Positions 1-13,050 of a stretch of DNA of 64,000 bases are shown here, one piece after another. Location: NCBI GenBank assembly GCA_003024785.1, contig PUQB01000823.1:1-64000 (forward strand), read 5' to 3'. The number at the start of each line of letters is the position of its first letter. Within the stretch, counting starts at the first letter, position 1. The notes below the pieces were generated by a model that saw nothing but the letters and a program-made list of their open reading frames with translations, made no database searches and was not told the DNA's origin. The position numbers were made by a program, and so were the translations under genes. Source of the DNA: Selaginella tamariscina. Lineage: Eukaryota > Streptophyta > Lycopodiopsida > Selaginellales > Selaginellaceae.

Positions 1-181
1 AGCCTCCTTCCTTCTTGTTATCACTCTGCGTAGACTCGTGAGCTTCACGCAATCTCTCTCTCTCAGCATGCATACGGGTCCTCTAAGGAGCAATTGGCAC
101 CATACAACCGATTCACTATCTCTGTCCTGCAAGGAAGATACTTCCCGGCATCTGGCCCCTTGAATTTTGCAATCCAGTAAT

Positions 182-580
182 TCAGAAAAACTGCCTTGCT
201 CCTTGCGGATCTCTTTGGCTGTGATCATTTTGGAGCGCTTTGCATCCTCGTCGGTGGAGGCAGAAACCAAAGAATGTCTTACCTCCAAACCTACTCACCT
301 TGCCTTCACTACCGTGTATGTGCACTTTTGTCCAGCTGCCGTGGATCAAAACCTTAGCGTCTCCATTTTGTGCTACGATTGGAGGTGGGTTCTCATTGTT
401 CGTGGATGACTCCACCCAGCGCACTATTGCGGCCGCTACTCCTCGCGGCACTCCCATGTCACTCCAGTCCTCGATGACATTGAAACAAGCCCCTCCCCAT
501 TGATATGCTCCTTCATCACTAGGGTTTTGAAATCGAAGCCGCATGATCCATACCGAGATAGAAAAGCTCGCACACCTCAT
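182..580 (-). CDS. Possible exon of an unidentified protein
   Basis: An open frame of 132 codons on the minus strand, with an internal methionine near residue 13 that is an equally good start. I do not recognise the family. The stretch has richer GC and more even codon use than the AT-rich DNA around it. It holds Trp- and Gly-rich segments such as GAYQWGGACFNVIEDWSDMG and VLIHGSWTKVHIHG, which read like folded protein rather than chance translation. The C-terminal part is rich in Cys, His and Arg. Two plus-strand frames cover the same DNA but have no family-like features. It could be one exon of a larger gene extending off the left edge, or a transposon relic. No promoter or splice site could be fixed. 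Confidence 0.3.
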   Translation of the reverse strand: MRCASFSISVWIMRLRFQNPSDEGAYQWGGACFNVIEDWSDMGVPRGVAAAIVRWVESSTNNENPPPIVAQNGDAKVLIHGSWTKVHIHGSEGKVSRFGGKTFFGFCLHRRGCKALQNDHSQRDPQGARQFF

Positions 581-880
581 CCTTTGTTAAGGAATGTAGA
601 TTCATCGCGCTCCACGCTGATGCCAGATTTGACCCTGAAAATCACGCCGCCTGAATAAACAACACAAAAACAAGAAAACCCTATGTTTTACAAAAAACCA
701 AATGAGTACGTGTCTCAATTATGTGGCTCCAGCTCAGCATGGTTCATTTACAAATGTGGGTGGGTATGTACGGACAACCACCCTCCTTGGTCGAACTGCA
801 CATTCATTTTTTGGATCATCATTACAAACATACTTTAGCTTCCAATGAACAAGGGCAAAGAACATGTAGTGACTAGAGGG
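581..880. other. Spacer without recognisable gene
   Basis: Mixed-composition DNA between the minus-strand open frame and the start of the CACTA-like relic. The open frames crossing it have no family features. I see no repeat or RNA gene here. Confidence 0.4.
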
Positions 881-2402
881 GATGGAGATGGCAGCAGCGT
901 TCACAACAAAGAACAACAAGAAGAGCATCTGGTGATTACGTATGCAAGTGCAACAAATGCATAGCTGAACATGGAAGTGTAGGTAAGAACTACAGTAGAT
1001 CGGGTTTTTACAAGCACCTCCACAGTTCGGCAATGGAAAAATGGCTTCACACACCCTCAACAGTCTGAAGGCCAAGAGTATCATGTCGCAAACCTGCCCA
1101 ACTTGCCACAACATCAAGCATTCCAGCAGATTTTATTGGAGATGTTGCAACATTTAGCTTCTAGTCCACACCATGACTACGTAGATGGCTGCTCAGTCCT
1201 GAAATTTCTACTGTTTCTGAGGGGATGGAGAACATTTCTGAGGAGGGGACACCACCACTGCAAGAATGGAAGCCACAATGTTGAGGACATTATTCCAAGT
1301 ATGCAATACTTTTGACATAGGGCATGTATCCGAGGCCTTGCGATCAAGACTATTGCAAGCTATTTTTGGTACAGACGCTCTTAGTATCGCACATATTTGT
1401 GTCCAAAATGGAGTGGCCGAGTAGGTAACTTGAAGCTCCAAAATTCAAAAGCACTTGACTATCTGCTAAAGAACCTTGGACTGCCTGAAGCAACAAGGCA
1501 TGATTTTTGCTGCCAAAAGATGAACCAACTTTTGTTTATGCTGATCAATAAGGGGTTTGTAGCTGCGGGTAAGTTTGTTCAATATAGGGTTACTTTAACA
1601 TTCCTTGTTTTAGGGTCCTGAGGAACAAATGCAGAACTGCAAGGAAGAGTGCCCAACATGTGGAGCAGACATAAAGAAGGCCATTTCATTCTACTACATC
1701 CCACTAGCTGCAAGGATTCAGCTGCGTGCAAAGGTGAAGTCACTTTGTTTTGAGGATTTGCACCCATGGAGAGCATGACATACTTGGCAAGGAAAACCTC
1801 AGCATGAGGCACCATCTACAATCACAGAGATTTGGGAGGGCGCAAAGTGGAGGGAATACAGGTGTTTGGGATCCAGAGCAGCAATATGAGCTCCCAATTC
1901 GTTGCACATGTTGTGAGGAATACATCCGACTCTGGCCGCAAAAAAACAACTGCATGACAAGAGTGGCTGCAAATGCCCATGGTATGTACATCTCGATTGC
2001 CCTCACTGCAACTCGACATTCCAAGCTCGCCATGTGCTTGTGAGAGGAGACCCTAGGAACTTGGCTCTCCAATTGCATTGGGATGGCTTCCAGCCGCAAG
2101 AACAAAACAACGGAGCAGTGGTGCTTGTGAATGCCAAGATCTTGAATCCAGGTTTGCATGGAAGCTCTGCTGCAAAAATGACATGCCATTGATGTATATT
2201 CCCAAGTCAGAGTTGGAAGCTGGAACAGATAGCCTCGATTCTTTATTGACCTGGTTTATAACCTTGTTCATTGAGGGTTTTGAAGTTGACTATGCATCAA
2301 TCCTAAACACTTTGATGGTCTACCTCAGAAATTTTGTTTGAGAGTTCTACTAGTAATAAGTGGAGACCATCTGGCTCAATGCAGTTGTTAAAGCTTTCAG
2401 TG

Positions 2403-2454
2403 GTAAGTGTTTGTAGTATCAATTTGATACTGATTTGTCAATGTTGTAATGCAG
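2403..2454 (+). other. Predicted 52-bp intron in the CACTA-like gene
   Basis: GTAAGT donor and a TAATGCAG acceptor. Removing it joins KLSV to VAKILVEKQDSNDN in one frame. Confidence 0.5.
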
Positions 2455-3988
2455 GTGGCAAAAATTCTTGTCGAAAAGCAAGACTCCAATGACAATAGAT
2501 GGTACCCAATGGAAGCATGCTAATATACTTCAGAATTCCATGGAGCCTCCTCCTGAACGTCGCCTTGAAGACATCCAAGCAGCAATGCGTGAAGTGGAGT
2601 TGGCCCCAAATGCATCCAGGAAACGAGATATCCAGAGAGATACTGGAGTTCGTGGTGAAAGCCGACTACATCAGCTCTTTGAAATTTATGGGTACAAGCT
2701 TACATTCTTATAGATGGTAGTTATAGAGAAAGTTTTTGTGTTGCATTGCAGGTTGAATCTTCTCCAAGTTCAGCATATGATCTTATGCACCTCTTGTCTT
2801 TAAATGTGCTTAAAATATCAAATGAGAGGCTGTTTACAAAATTAGAGAAGGCAGAGAGGTGACAATTAATGTCAAGAATGGAAACAATACTAAAACATAG
2901 GTGACTTGCATGAAGAAAGGTTGACGCCCAGACCACCCATTCACACGACTTGGATTTTGGCATGCACAGAACATCAACACTTCGTACAATGGTTTCAGAT
3001 ATATGTTGTGGATGGGCTAGTGGATGCTTCCGACTTTTGACTTTGTATTTTGTTGACAGAGCTTACAAGGATTTATGATTGGAGTAGATCAAATGGCTGG
3101 ACAGTAAAAACTCTGGACTTCTTTGTAGAGTTATGTAGCACATTGGAGGTATTGTGGTACGAGCAGTATGGAGCACATCAGTCAACACTACTTCATGCAC
3201 TTGGTCTGGCCATGTTTGCAAGACATTTTTCTGTATGGTTCTTCATCAAATACTTGGTGTTATGGATATGAAGGTGACTTCAAAGGCCTCAATGCTACAT
3301 ATACAAACAACATTGAAATGGAGATGACATTCACAAAGACACATCTCAGGTATTTTCTTTTCTTTGTAAATCTGAATGTTGTTATTTAGTTTGCAATTGT
3401 TGAAAGTCTTCTAACTTTGCTTCTTTTGCATAGTTATTTTTTACCACAATCCAAGAGCTCATGATGGCAGAATTAGATGGCTTGCTACCTCCAGACAGCT
3501 AAAACAAAACCTCAACAGCAACTTCATCAACCCAAAAACATCAACTAACATGGAGGAGGTGCTTGTCAAAAATGATATTGGGTTGTTGATTTAGAGGAGG
3601 TGCCAATTGATTTATTTAAGAAATGTTTGAAATGGGAAGTCAAGATTAACAAAGTCGCATTGCAGAAGTTGGCATCCTGGTGAAGATGCACGCAAAGCTC
3701 TTTCCCAACTTCTTGGATCTCTTGAAGAGCAGCAAAATTTCAACAACCATATTTATTGGCATAACATTGTTTGCCTTAATGGCGTTATATACAAACTGGC
3801 AGTTGTGTTGTGACCTGTGACCCGAAAATCCAGGTTTTGTATTTCTAAAACTTCATGATATTGACATACTTTCAAGTGTCTTTAATTAGTTTTTGTGTAG
3901 GAGAAACATGTTATGGTGACATAACAGAGCTATTTTCAATGGATGTTTGTGGGCAGATTTATGTGTACTTCTCTGCCATTTTCCGAAA

Positions 3989-4045
3989 GTGAGTGTTGCA
4001 GTTCATTTATTTGTATAAATCCATTTATAATTTTTTTCTGAACAG
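3989..4045 (+). other. Predicted 57-bp intron in the CACTA-like gene
   Basis: GTGAGT donor after TTCCGAAA and a TGAACAG acceptor. Removal gives an uninterrupted frame from YVYFSAIFRK into YHCASHTSRHVLHEATRM, which is good support for a genuine intron. Confidence 0.55.
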
Positions 4046-4694
4046 ATATCATTGTGCCTCACATACATCTCGGCATGTACTCCATGAGGCTACTAGAATG
4101 CCAATTTTGGCACCATCTCGAGTTCAATTCGATTCAACATGCATACTACTTGTGGATGATATCCTCCGAGAAATATGCATTCTTCCTCACAATGATCCGT
4201 CAATGGCCAAAAAGGGTTTTGACATTGCCCTAGAAGTAGTTTTAAGTAAGTTTCCATTCCACCTTGAGATAGGAGAAGGTCGAAGCCCAATCTGGCTGAC
4301 AAATGGGGATGTAGTCGTCATAGAAACTCGAGTAGGTTTGCAAGTAGGGCTTGTACTTTCAAGCAATGTGCAAGGGTGCTCATAAGATTAGAAGAATGCT
4401 CAAGGGATGGAGAACAACTCCTAGTGCCTTGTACACTTCAATGGAACACCAAACAAAAGTGGACTAAAGTGGAGCGTTTTCTATTTTGTCATAAGACACA
4501 AGGTCATTCAGTTGAATGACGTTGTGCAATTACATGGACAACGAGTTGGGGTGGTTATTTCTATAGTACAGAAGAGAAAGATTATCAAGCTGAAACTACT
4601 CATACCAGGTGACGATGGTGAATATATTCAGGCAAATAGTATTCCATTTTGGCTGGCTAGTCAGAAGTTCAATGCACACACAAAGTGCAGCTGA

Positions 4695-5309
4695 CCAATA
4701 TGCCAATGGCACTATGAAGTACTTTCTTGTTCACAATGACTAATATTAAAAGAGAAAGTTGTTTAAGTATGTGAGTGGCACTACAAAAACCATAACCATG
4801 CCTTTTTCTCCCAGCAATATAAAGCTTAAACTTACATTTATGTCGTAACCCATGCAAGATATTACTATTTATATGTGGTTAAAAGCCACACACAAGATAT
4901 TTTGTACCAAAGCTATTATTTAATGCACTCAAAATGTCACTTTTCTTAAACCATGATATAAGCCACAAACGAATATCACTGTGGACACATAAGCCAGAAT
5001 GAAACACCACTGTATGGTTTCAAAAGCCACTTTCCTAGAGCACCACTATGGAAACCACCAGCTATAGTGGTGTTGATAGCCAAAAGCCATGACATTCTCA
5101 AAAGCCATGACAAACGGATCGTTGTGTTGATTAATTTTTTAATAAAGATTGTATTTACTTTAAACATTAGATTGGATCTTTTTGTAACTTAAAATATATG
5201 CAACTCAGTTATATATGTATTGACATTCACTTTATGTATATTATAGATGCTTTCTTTACGATATTAGTTGGTCTTGTTTACAAGTAATTGTTTATAATAT
5301 TTAATTTGT
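4695..5309. other. 3' flank of the CACTA relic, non-coding
   Basis: AT-rich spacer. Around 4850-5110 several loosely repeated words built on AAAGCCA(C/T) recur (for example 'caaaagccatgac' twice near 5080-5110), suggesting the sub-terminal repeats common in CACTA elements. I could not define a terminal inverted repeat. Confidence 0.3.
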
Positions 5310-6597
5310 GAACCCGTCAAGATTCCCATCCATGGAACAATCAACTCAAAATCATATGCAGGTCAAAAGAAAAAATTTAAGTATAAAATATGAAAATAAA
5401 AATATAACAAATGAAGATTGAAAATTCACGGTGAAATTCAAAAAGTTCATGATGAAATTCTTCAATTTCTCAGTAAATTTTAAGAAGTTTGTACTCAACA
5501 AAGGTCCAAGCTAACCTAATATGTCTTACTTCATTTTACAATATCTCTAGTGATATTTTTTCTTAATTATTAGTATATATCATTGATTAATTTAATTTTC
5601 TTATTAATTTATTTAAAATAAACAAGAGCCGCCATTCACGTAGGTTCTATTAGTATTATATCCTCTGAAATCTTTTAAATTAGAACATGTTTAATATAAA
5701 ATTGAGAATATAAAATAAAATTATATTATAAAAAGTCAATATCAAATTTATGTAGAATAACTATTTATATTGAGGATTCCATTGTGTGCATAAGCAGTTG
5801 TTGTAAGTGTACATCTATGTACACATTATATATGCTTAAATTTACGCTAATCTATATTTACTGTATATATTGCTCTCCAAATTCTTTGTGACCCTCTTTA
5901 AGATGGAGTCAATATCAAGTTTAGTCAATACAACCACCCCATAAACCAAAGGATATTATAATTATAATTTTACATCATTATAAAAACTTATTTGTTATAT
6001 TCCATATTAGTAACATAGGTTCTACATGTACTTATATAGTTTTATTCATTAAATCACCTATGCACAACCCTTGATGATTTTAAAAAATTAATCAATAAAG
6101 TATTAAAGCAAAAACAAATTAGGTTAAACACAATTAGATTAATTTACCATAATGTATAACAATAATGAATACGTGAACGTTTGGTTATCATATTACAAAT
6201 GTAAATTTTAATTTTTTAATATTTAAATTAGCAATGGGATTTACATTTTAACATGAAGATTCCACCATTAATGTTAAAATTAAAATTAAAATATTAAAAT
6301 ATTATAATTTTAAAATTTAATTTTAAAATTAATCATGTGATTTTAATTAAATATAATATTTTAAATTAAACTATGTAACATATATTTAAAAATAAAAAGT
6401 AATGTACTCTTTTTTGAAGTTTGAGATTGGATAAATAAAAATAGTTGTAAGAATAACTATTACATTAATATATTGATATTTTTTTCTTAATGTGGTATAT
6501 CTAAATCATCTATAAGGTTTATCAATCCCTAAAAGACCCAAGGTATAATATATTTGAACGTGCAATAGAATCCATGGTCATACTTGGACTATACTCT

Positions 6598-6744
6598 GAT
6601 GGTTTATTTATAACACGTAATATATAGATTTGATTGTTTATTTATAACACATAATATGGATTTGATTGGTTTATTTATAACATGTAATATATAGATTTGA
6701 TGGTTTATTTATAACACGTAATATACAGATCCAATGGTTCATGG
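6598..6744 (+). repeat. Tandem repeat, about 35-bp unit, upstream of RING remnant A
   Basis: Four units based on 'tggtttatttataacacgta' followed by 'atatatagatttga' sit just upstream of a TATA box. The array is also present in copy B at about 20767-20880, so it predates the duplication. Confidence 0.75.
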
Positions 6745-6769
6745 TAACACATACGTACTATGTGACTCC

Positions 6770-6780
6770 TATATAAAACC
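6770..6780 (+). promoter_or_regulatory. TATA box of RING remnant A
   Basis: TATATAAAACC lies about 115 bp before the first ATG of the RING remnant. It is in a stretch (gtgactcc...agagaacatagg) kept nearly unchanged in the copy at 20906-20916. Confidence 0.5.
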
Positions 6781-6885
6781 ATGTAGAGAACATAGGCTTG
6801 GAGGAAGTAGGCAAACTCTCAACTCCTTGTGAAATCATTTTGCCTGGAAATTTGTGCATTTTACACTTTTATTTGTGCATAACTC

Positions 6886-7192
6886 ATGTCTAACTTACAT
6901 ATGTCAATTCTTGGTGACAATTCAAGTGTAATTGTTCAGTGGGTAGTTGTGACCATTGTATTCAGGACTGAGGAAACTATTAATCTTCCCAATTTGAATC
7001 ACACTATTCAAATATTTTAAGTTTTATAGATGCTAATGCTTTAGCAGTAGGGGAGTGCAGCATATGCTTGAATGCATATAAAAGGCTTAAAGTCAGTAAT
7101 AGATTGGCATGTAGTCGTAAGTTTTATAAAGACTATTTATCTACATGGTTATGGAGGAGCTTAACATGTCTTGTGTAGGAGGCTGTAGGATG
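6886..7192 (+). pseudogene. RING-H2 E3 ligase-like remnant (copy A, type 2)
   Basis: RING-H2 proteins bind two zinc ions and recruit ubiquitin-conjugating enzymes. An ATG-led segment (MSNLHMSILGDNSS...) is followed, after stops and frame changes, by a RING core at about 7053-7187: GECSICLNAYKR, then LACSRKFYKDYLSTWL, then a tail that has a stop in place of part of the last Cys pair. In the sister copy at 21 kb the middle reads LACGHKFYKDC. So copy A has lost the His of C-x-H (now Arg) and the next Cys (now Tyr), though it keeps the first Cys pair. The exon structure between the N-terminal part and the core is unclear. It is non-functional as read. Confidence 0.65.
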
Positions 7193-7533
7193 ACAAAACC
7201 ATTGTAACTATCCATTTATGGCACAATAATCAACAATATAAAGTGTTTACATCCATTAGTGTCAGAGATTTTAAGTATTATAATAGGTTTTTACTTTCGA
7301 TAGTTAGCTTACTAGAGCTCATTCTAAAATAATGAATCAAAATTATTGAGAAATGAAATCAACTATGTTTATTTTGATTTTGAAGTAAATTTTAATATAT
7401 TTAGACACTAAGGAATCTTTTAACCGGTCATATCTACGGTAAGTATGTCTTGACATTGAGGAATGTAAATTCTAAATCTAGTGTAAATAACATGCGCACA
7501 ATTTGCTTGTGTGTAAACTCAATATATAGAATT
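7193..7533. other. 3' flank of RING remnant A
   Basis: AT-rich DNA shared with copy B (21331-21650). No coding signal; probably the 3' untranslated and downstream region of the duplicated gene. Confidence 0.4.
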
Positions 7534-8480
7534 TCTGTACGATAGTGAATGGAGAAAGCCATTGCAATTAAGTTACTAGTTGAGGATTTGGGCGCCACTT
7601 TGAACACATTTTTAAACACTTGCTATGTGTTTGCATTTACATTTACATCGCTTGGTAAAATGTGGTCTACATTTTTATGATATAGTTTCATGTCATAAGA
7701 GCAACCCATAACAAGCGGTAAACATGGATGACATGGCTAATTGACCATGTGACCACATTACAATAGAATCACCCCTGTAATGAAAGAAAATGTAAAGGTG
7801 AATTAAAACGAAAAAGAATCATTAAAGTTATTATATATTGCTAATAATAATTTATATTTAAGGTGTTTTGAATCTTAAATAATGTTTACAATGATACAAA
7901 TATACTAACATAATTGAATGGTTTAAATTTTATTTTTAAACTTTAAACTTCATTCTCAAAATTATAATAAAATTGTTTCAAATGTATTAGTAATATCTTA
8001 TTTTAATATAAGAAGGCTTAAATATTAAGTATATGTTTTATTTGACATAAGTTTATATTTGTGTACTTTTTGGCGGGACATAGTATGCCTTACAAACAAT
8101 TTATAGACCCTAATTTAATGGCATAAATAGTGTCAAGTCACCGTATGTAAACCACAAGCGTCAAATCCATTAATCTTCTTAATCATATGATAGTTTTGAC
8201 GTTTTGATGTCTTTGCAACCATGATGGATAATTTATATGAAGCACATAGTGCAATCTTTAAACCGGTCATATGTACAACTAGAATAAAAGAAATAATTAC
8301 CAAGCAAAGATTAGTAATTGTAGACAAGGACTAGAGTCAATGAAATAACCGCTCCGCTATATATTAATTAACCAAAAGAGCTGTGTGGATCATTGAAGGG
8401 CTGGTGTTGCTAAATCATTCAAAAATTTGAATGTCTTGCAAGACTAAGTTTCTAACTATTTAAATATGGGTGTATAATAT
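7534..8480. repeat. Four-copy block, copy 1
   Basis: Begins 'tacgatagtgaatggagaaa' and runs through 'ttttggcgggacatagtatg' and 'tttgatgtctttgcaacc' to the 'tttaaatatgggtgtataat' region. It recurs at 10933-12070, 21650-22690 and, in part, 27075-27505. No protein-coding potential is seen in any copy. Confidence 0.8.
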
Positions 8481-10900
8481 GTTTATTAATATAGATTTTT
8501 ATTTATAAATTTATTTAGCATTAACATTAATATTATACTAATTATTTTAATGGTATTAATAATTTACTTGAATATGCCAATTGATAATGATCCAATTATT
8601 GTGTTTAATGTTTTGATTTAAAAGGAAAAAAAATGAAAAATAAAACCAATTCAATTTGACAATGCATGCACATTTTTTGGTCAACCCATGTGTTACATCA
8701 TGGTTGGCATACATAATAAACAGCAAGATAACTCTCTTGTGTTAAGCACGAAGTGGACAGACACACACACATGTGTGTGTTACCTCTTTACTAAGGCTAA
8801 TACTTTAAAGATATATGATGGCTGAGTATATATACTTACAAATATAATATAGTTTAGTGCCACAATCACAATATATAAATAAATTCATTAATCAAGCTCA
8901 ATGTAGCACGTACTTCAATATACAGATGTACCATGTAGAACGTGAACATTATCTTCCGATAATGTGAATTATTTGAAATATATTTATTGCTCCATGTAGA
9001 TATGTATTGAAAACACACATTCTATAATCAATTTAATATTCAATTTTTTTTATACATTTTACTTATTTAAAACTTTATGTTTTACACATTGAATTTATTC
9101 ATATATGCACAAGTGTGTGTGTGTGTGTGTGTGTGTATTATGTATGTATGTATTATACTTTTAAATATAGATAGAATATATATGTGTGTGTGTATGTGTA
9201 TTTATTTAAATTATGTGTTAAGTTGGCCTCAAATAGTTTACCACTTAAATTATTAATATAAATGTTATCTTTGTACGTATAAAGTTTGTGTATCTAAATG
9301 GAATTAAGTTATTCTCCATCATTTGAAAGTTTTAAAATAAATATATAAATGTAACACATATTTATAAACATTATTGCAATTACTTGTGAAACATGAGCTT
9401 GCTCTAATTTATAGCTGATATACTCTAATTTAGAGTGAAATCAAAATGTTTAGCTACTATAACTATAGTTATCTAAACATAATCTCAACATTTTGGAATA
9501 AGTCCTTCATAGTATGTTGCACTTACATATTGAATATAATATTAGATTTTGATTATACCAATTGAGAAAATTCACTAGCTTGTTATTGTTTAAGCATAAC
9601 TAAATAGACAGCACACAAATCTACACTAAAGCAAAAACAATTGCTAACATATAAGAATCATGGGCATGTTGTGCTGAAATCAAGTACTTCAAAGAAGAAG
9701 GTGTTCTTGTACATTGAGCTCTTAACAATGTTGTAACACTCAACCTTACTAGCAAAAATTCCCATTTTATGTGGCACCTTTAAACCTTTTTTGAATCCAC
9801 TACTTTCAAATCTGTGAGGAAACTTGCATACCAGCCTATGCATATGCACCACTCCCCATTTGAGTTGTTGTGTGCTGTTAGATTGTCTAGTATTTATAAC
9901 TGTGCTAATCGAGTGAATATCTATTTTGGCCAATACCCAATAACTTCCTTTCCATAAGAAAGCCATCAAGAACCTTCCTAGAAGTAAATCATTGTAAGTA
10001 CACAACACATCACAAGAAAATACATATATACCTTAAAATAAATGAGCAAAGTAATGTTGTATTGAGTGCCAATGGAAGTGGACACAAGACTGATTGTACC
10101 ACCAAGTACTATTTTATTGCTCACTTGCACAAAAGTTGGGCATTCCACATTGAAGCAACCAGTTTGTTGGTACACATCTCTTTGGAAAGATAACAACATA
10201 TGTATGTTCACTCACGAAATCTAGTACTATGGAGGTAACACTTACAGTCTAGTAAATAAAGAGTCTAGCATTAGCATCTCCATACTTGTTAGGGTACACC
10301 TGCCATAACATACATCTTTAATACATAAAAATGCAAGGTTTTAAATCTCTAATATAAATATGTAGGTTTTATAACATAATATTATTTACCTATCAGCCAG
10401 CTTCTACAATGTTTAAGTCAGATTTCTCATAACTTTCAACTTAAATCCATATTTGTTAAATTATTTAATTTGTTAAAAAATTTAAAAAGAATTTTTGGTG
10501 AATATAGGATGAAATTTAGATCACAATCAAGCAAAGGTACTTGTTCTTAAAATGCTTCCACATTAAAGTTTTCAAGTTATTTTGCAGGAAGGCTCAGAAG
10601 AATGCTTGCAATTATTTTTAGCTGCTCAACATCCATATCTTTCAATGTGGCCTCTAATCACTAATTAGTGAAGAAACAACATTAAAAGAGAAGCAGTGGT
10701 GCAAGGTGGTATGAAATGAAACACAAAAACGATTCGATGTATTATCTGGAAATGAAAATTTAATTATTTTTAGAAGCAAACACAAAGCCATCCTACTAAA
10801 AGGACATGGTCAAGTTCAAGGGAAAACCACATCACCCATGTTGTTTTCTAGAGATTAACAAGTTATGGAAACACACAAACACATTCACAAAGTCATTTTC
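8481..10900. other. Non-coding remainder of duplication copy A
   Basis: AT-rich DNA with short microsatellites ((CA)n near 8760, (TG)n at 9113-9135) and a moderately complex portion at 9655-10220. The latter has minus-strand open frames up to 116 codons, but these are broken in copy B (24370-24940), so I do not call a gene. Confidence 0.45.
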
Positions 10901-10932
10901 TGTTATCCTTTATAACTTGAAAGCCACATTTA

Positions 10933-12070
10933 TACGATAGTGAATAGAGAAAGCCATCGCAATTAAGTCAGTAGTTGAGGATTTGGGTGCCACTTTGAAC
11001 ACATTTTTAGACACTTGCTATGTGTCTGCATTTACATCTCTTGGTAAAATGTGGCCTACATTTGTATCGTATTGTTTCATGTCGTAAGAGCCCGTAACAA
11101 GCGGTAAACATGGATGGCATGGCTAATTGACCACAAACATAAATGACATGGCTAATTGACCACATGACCACATTACCATAGAATCACCCCCTTTAATGGA
11201 AGAAAATGTAAAGGTGAATTAAAATGAAAAAGAATCACTAAAGTTATTATATATTGCTACTAATAGTTTATATTTAATTGAGTAGCTTAGATTTTATTTT
11301 ATTATTGATTTCATTTAAAAAATAGAATTGAGAAAAATTAAGAATTTAAAGTAATAAGGGTTAAGATTTTGTTTTAGTCTTAAATTTTATTTAAAAATCA
11401 TAAATGTAAAGAATATTAAAGTATATTAAAGGAATGGAGCACTATTTTAGCATACTCGTTGTATTTTAAACAAAGTTTACAATGATACAAATATATATAA
11501 TTGAATGGTTTAAATTTTATTTTTAAACTTTAAACTTCATTTTCAAAATTATAATAAAATTGTTTCAAATGTATTAGTAATATCCTATTTTAACATAAGA
11601 AGGCTTAAATATTAAGTATATGTTTTATTTCACATAAGTTTATATTTATGTGTACTTTTTGAGAGGACACAATACACCTTACAAACAATTTTTAGACCCC
11701 AATTTAATGGCATAAATAGTGCCAAGTCACCATCTGCAACCACAAGCATGGAATATATTAATCTTTTTAGTCATATGATGATTTTGATGATTTTGATGTC
11801 TTTGCAACCGTGATGGATAGTCTATATGAAGCACATAGTGCAGTCTTTTAGCTGGTCGTATGTACAGACTAAAATAAAAGAAATAACTACCAAGCAAAGA
11901 TTAGTAACTGTTGAACAAGGACTAGAGTGAATGAAATAACCAAATATTAATTTAACCCAAAGAGCTATGTGGATCATTGAACCGTTGGTGTTGCTAAGTC
12001 AGTCAATACTTTTGAATGTCTTGTGGGACTGAGTTTCTGATTATTTAAATACGGGTGTATAATATGTTTA
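10933..12070. repeat. Four-copy block, copy 2
   Basis: Direct copy of 7534-8480 following copy A in tandem. It has an extra internal AT-rich portion (about 11270-11470) that is also present in copy B near 21960-22130 but absent from copy 1. That indicates a deletion in copy 1 rather than insertions in the others. Confidence 0.8.
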
Positions 12071-12169
12071 TTAATATAAATTTCCATGAATACCTCTAGG
12101 TGGTCCAATAAGCATGGATGGACAGCTTGACCATGGTTCAACATAAGCAAAGAGGTGGACGTTGGCAAC

Positions 12170-13050
12170 CATAGTCTTCTACACATGCCTACATAGATAA
12201 TGACTCTCTCATATGTAAACTATTTGCCTATATGTTTGTACATGGGGTTCATCTAGAAGCAACAATGCATATACAATTTGGGTTAAAAATAACAGCATAC
12301 ACCAGAGTTATAGTGTATAGTGTTTGTATGTAATTAGGATGAGTATACATTTAGTTTTTCAAATAAAATGCATCTTTTGCATACAAGATCATTAAGCACA
12401 CAAATGTGCATGCACGCACACACACATGCTTGCACGTTGCCAAGCTCAAAATACAAAAAGGTCTCTCTCTCACAAACACACACTCACACGCTCACAAGCA
12501 TGTTTTTAAACTCAAAATACAAAAAGGTCACCACCACACAAATTAAAGTAATGCTTATATGAATCTTTTACCTTAGTTTCTTCTAATTGTTTATTTAACT
12601 CAATTATGGAGTTGATATCTTCTTCCTTTTGGATGATATCGAACTTGGTCCTAATTACCTCCCTTGTTACATACATGTGTGTTCTCATAGTATAAATGGA
12701 GAAAGTTCGAAAATATTAAGATTAACAAAGATTTAAATGGATAAATATTTACCTTAGTTTCTTATGAAACTTCATTCATGATGTTGGTGTCCTCTCGAAT
12801 ATGTATAATAATAATTTTGTTATTTTACACGTATGCTTGATGTATTATTGTTTTGTCTCTCACTCACATATGAACAAATGTGTAACACTATGTTAAATGG
12901 CATGATACACTACATAGGGAATGTGCTTTAGGGTTATATCGTGGGTTTGACATGGAAGGATTGGATGTCTTGGCAAGCAAGTGTGTTTGTGCCTGCATTA
13001 GGTTCTAATACTTAGGCATCCATTAAAGAAGGTTCAAAGAAAATTTGTAC
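12170..13050. repeat. Duplicated non-coding block (partner of 27510-28300)
   Basis: Shares 'ctctctcatatgtaaactat', the 'gcaacaatgcatatacagtt'-type words, a CA-rich stretch near 12410-12540, 'cctcccttgttacatacatg' and the end 'gtttgtgcc.gcattaggtt' with 27510-28260. Its first third also matches 17450-17680. No gene recognised. Confidence 0.75.

Larger units (their letters stand above)
884..4694 (+). pseudogene. CACTA/tnp2-like transposase gene, decayed, multi-exon
   Basis: Relic of a tnp2-type transposase gene of a CACTA (En/Spm-like) DNA transposon. Segments appear in family order. A CxCxxC...YSRSGFYKHL domain lies at about 931-1063. A CPTCGADIKKA...YIPLAARIQLR segment at about 1645-1730 corresponds to the tnp2 'CP.C...FPL.PRLQRLF' region. 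DPEQQYELPIRCTCC lies at about 1870, and GDPRNLALQLHWDGFQP at about 2050-2098 matches the tnp2 'DPRNVRL...DGFNPF' motif. RDTGVRGESRLHQLFEIYG lies at about 2638-2693, LWYEQYGAHQSTLLHALGL at about 3150-3220, and a C-terminal segment at about 4110-4690. Short GT-AG introns are visible, for example at 2403-2454, 3834-3900 and 3989-4045. At least one frameshift (near 1860) and several stops make it non-functional. Terminal inverted repeats were not located. Family assignment is by motif memory; a distant relative of CACTA is possible. Confidence 0.6.
5310..10900. repeat. Segmental duplication, copy A
   Basis: This block lines up along its length with 19060-25545. Both start with 'gtcaagattccca.ccatgg', then share the tandem-repeat promoter and RING remnant, the 'gatagtgaatggagaaagcc' block, the 'acacacacacatgtgtgtgt' block and a final AT-rich part ending near 'aaagtcattttctgttatcc'. 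Copy A lacks two segments of about 570 and 550 bp that copy B carries at 19560-20135 and 23380-23930. Point differences and small indels are spread throughout, so the duplication is not very recent. Confidence 0.85.

Noticed and set aside
182..503. Plus-strand frames of 80 and 87 codons at the left edge
   Set aside because: They overlap the longer, more protein-like minus-strand frame and have no domain features.
9658..10211. Minus-strand frames of 116 and 77 codons
   Set aside because: The duplicate at 24370-24940 has indels that break the frames, with no sign of selection on codons.
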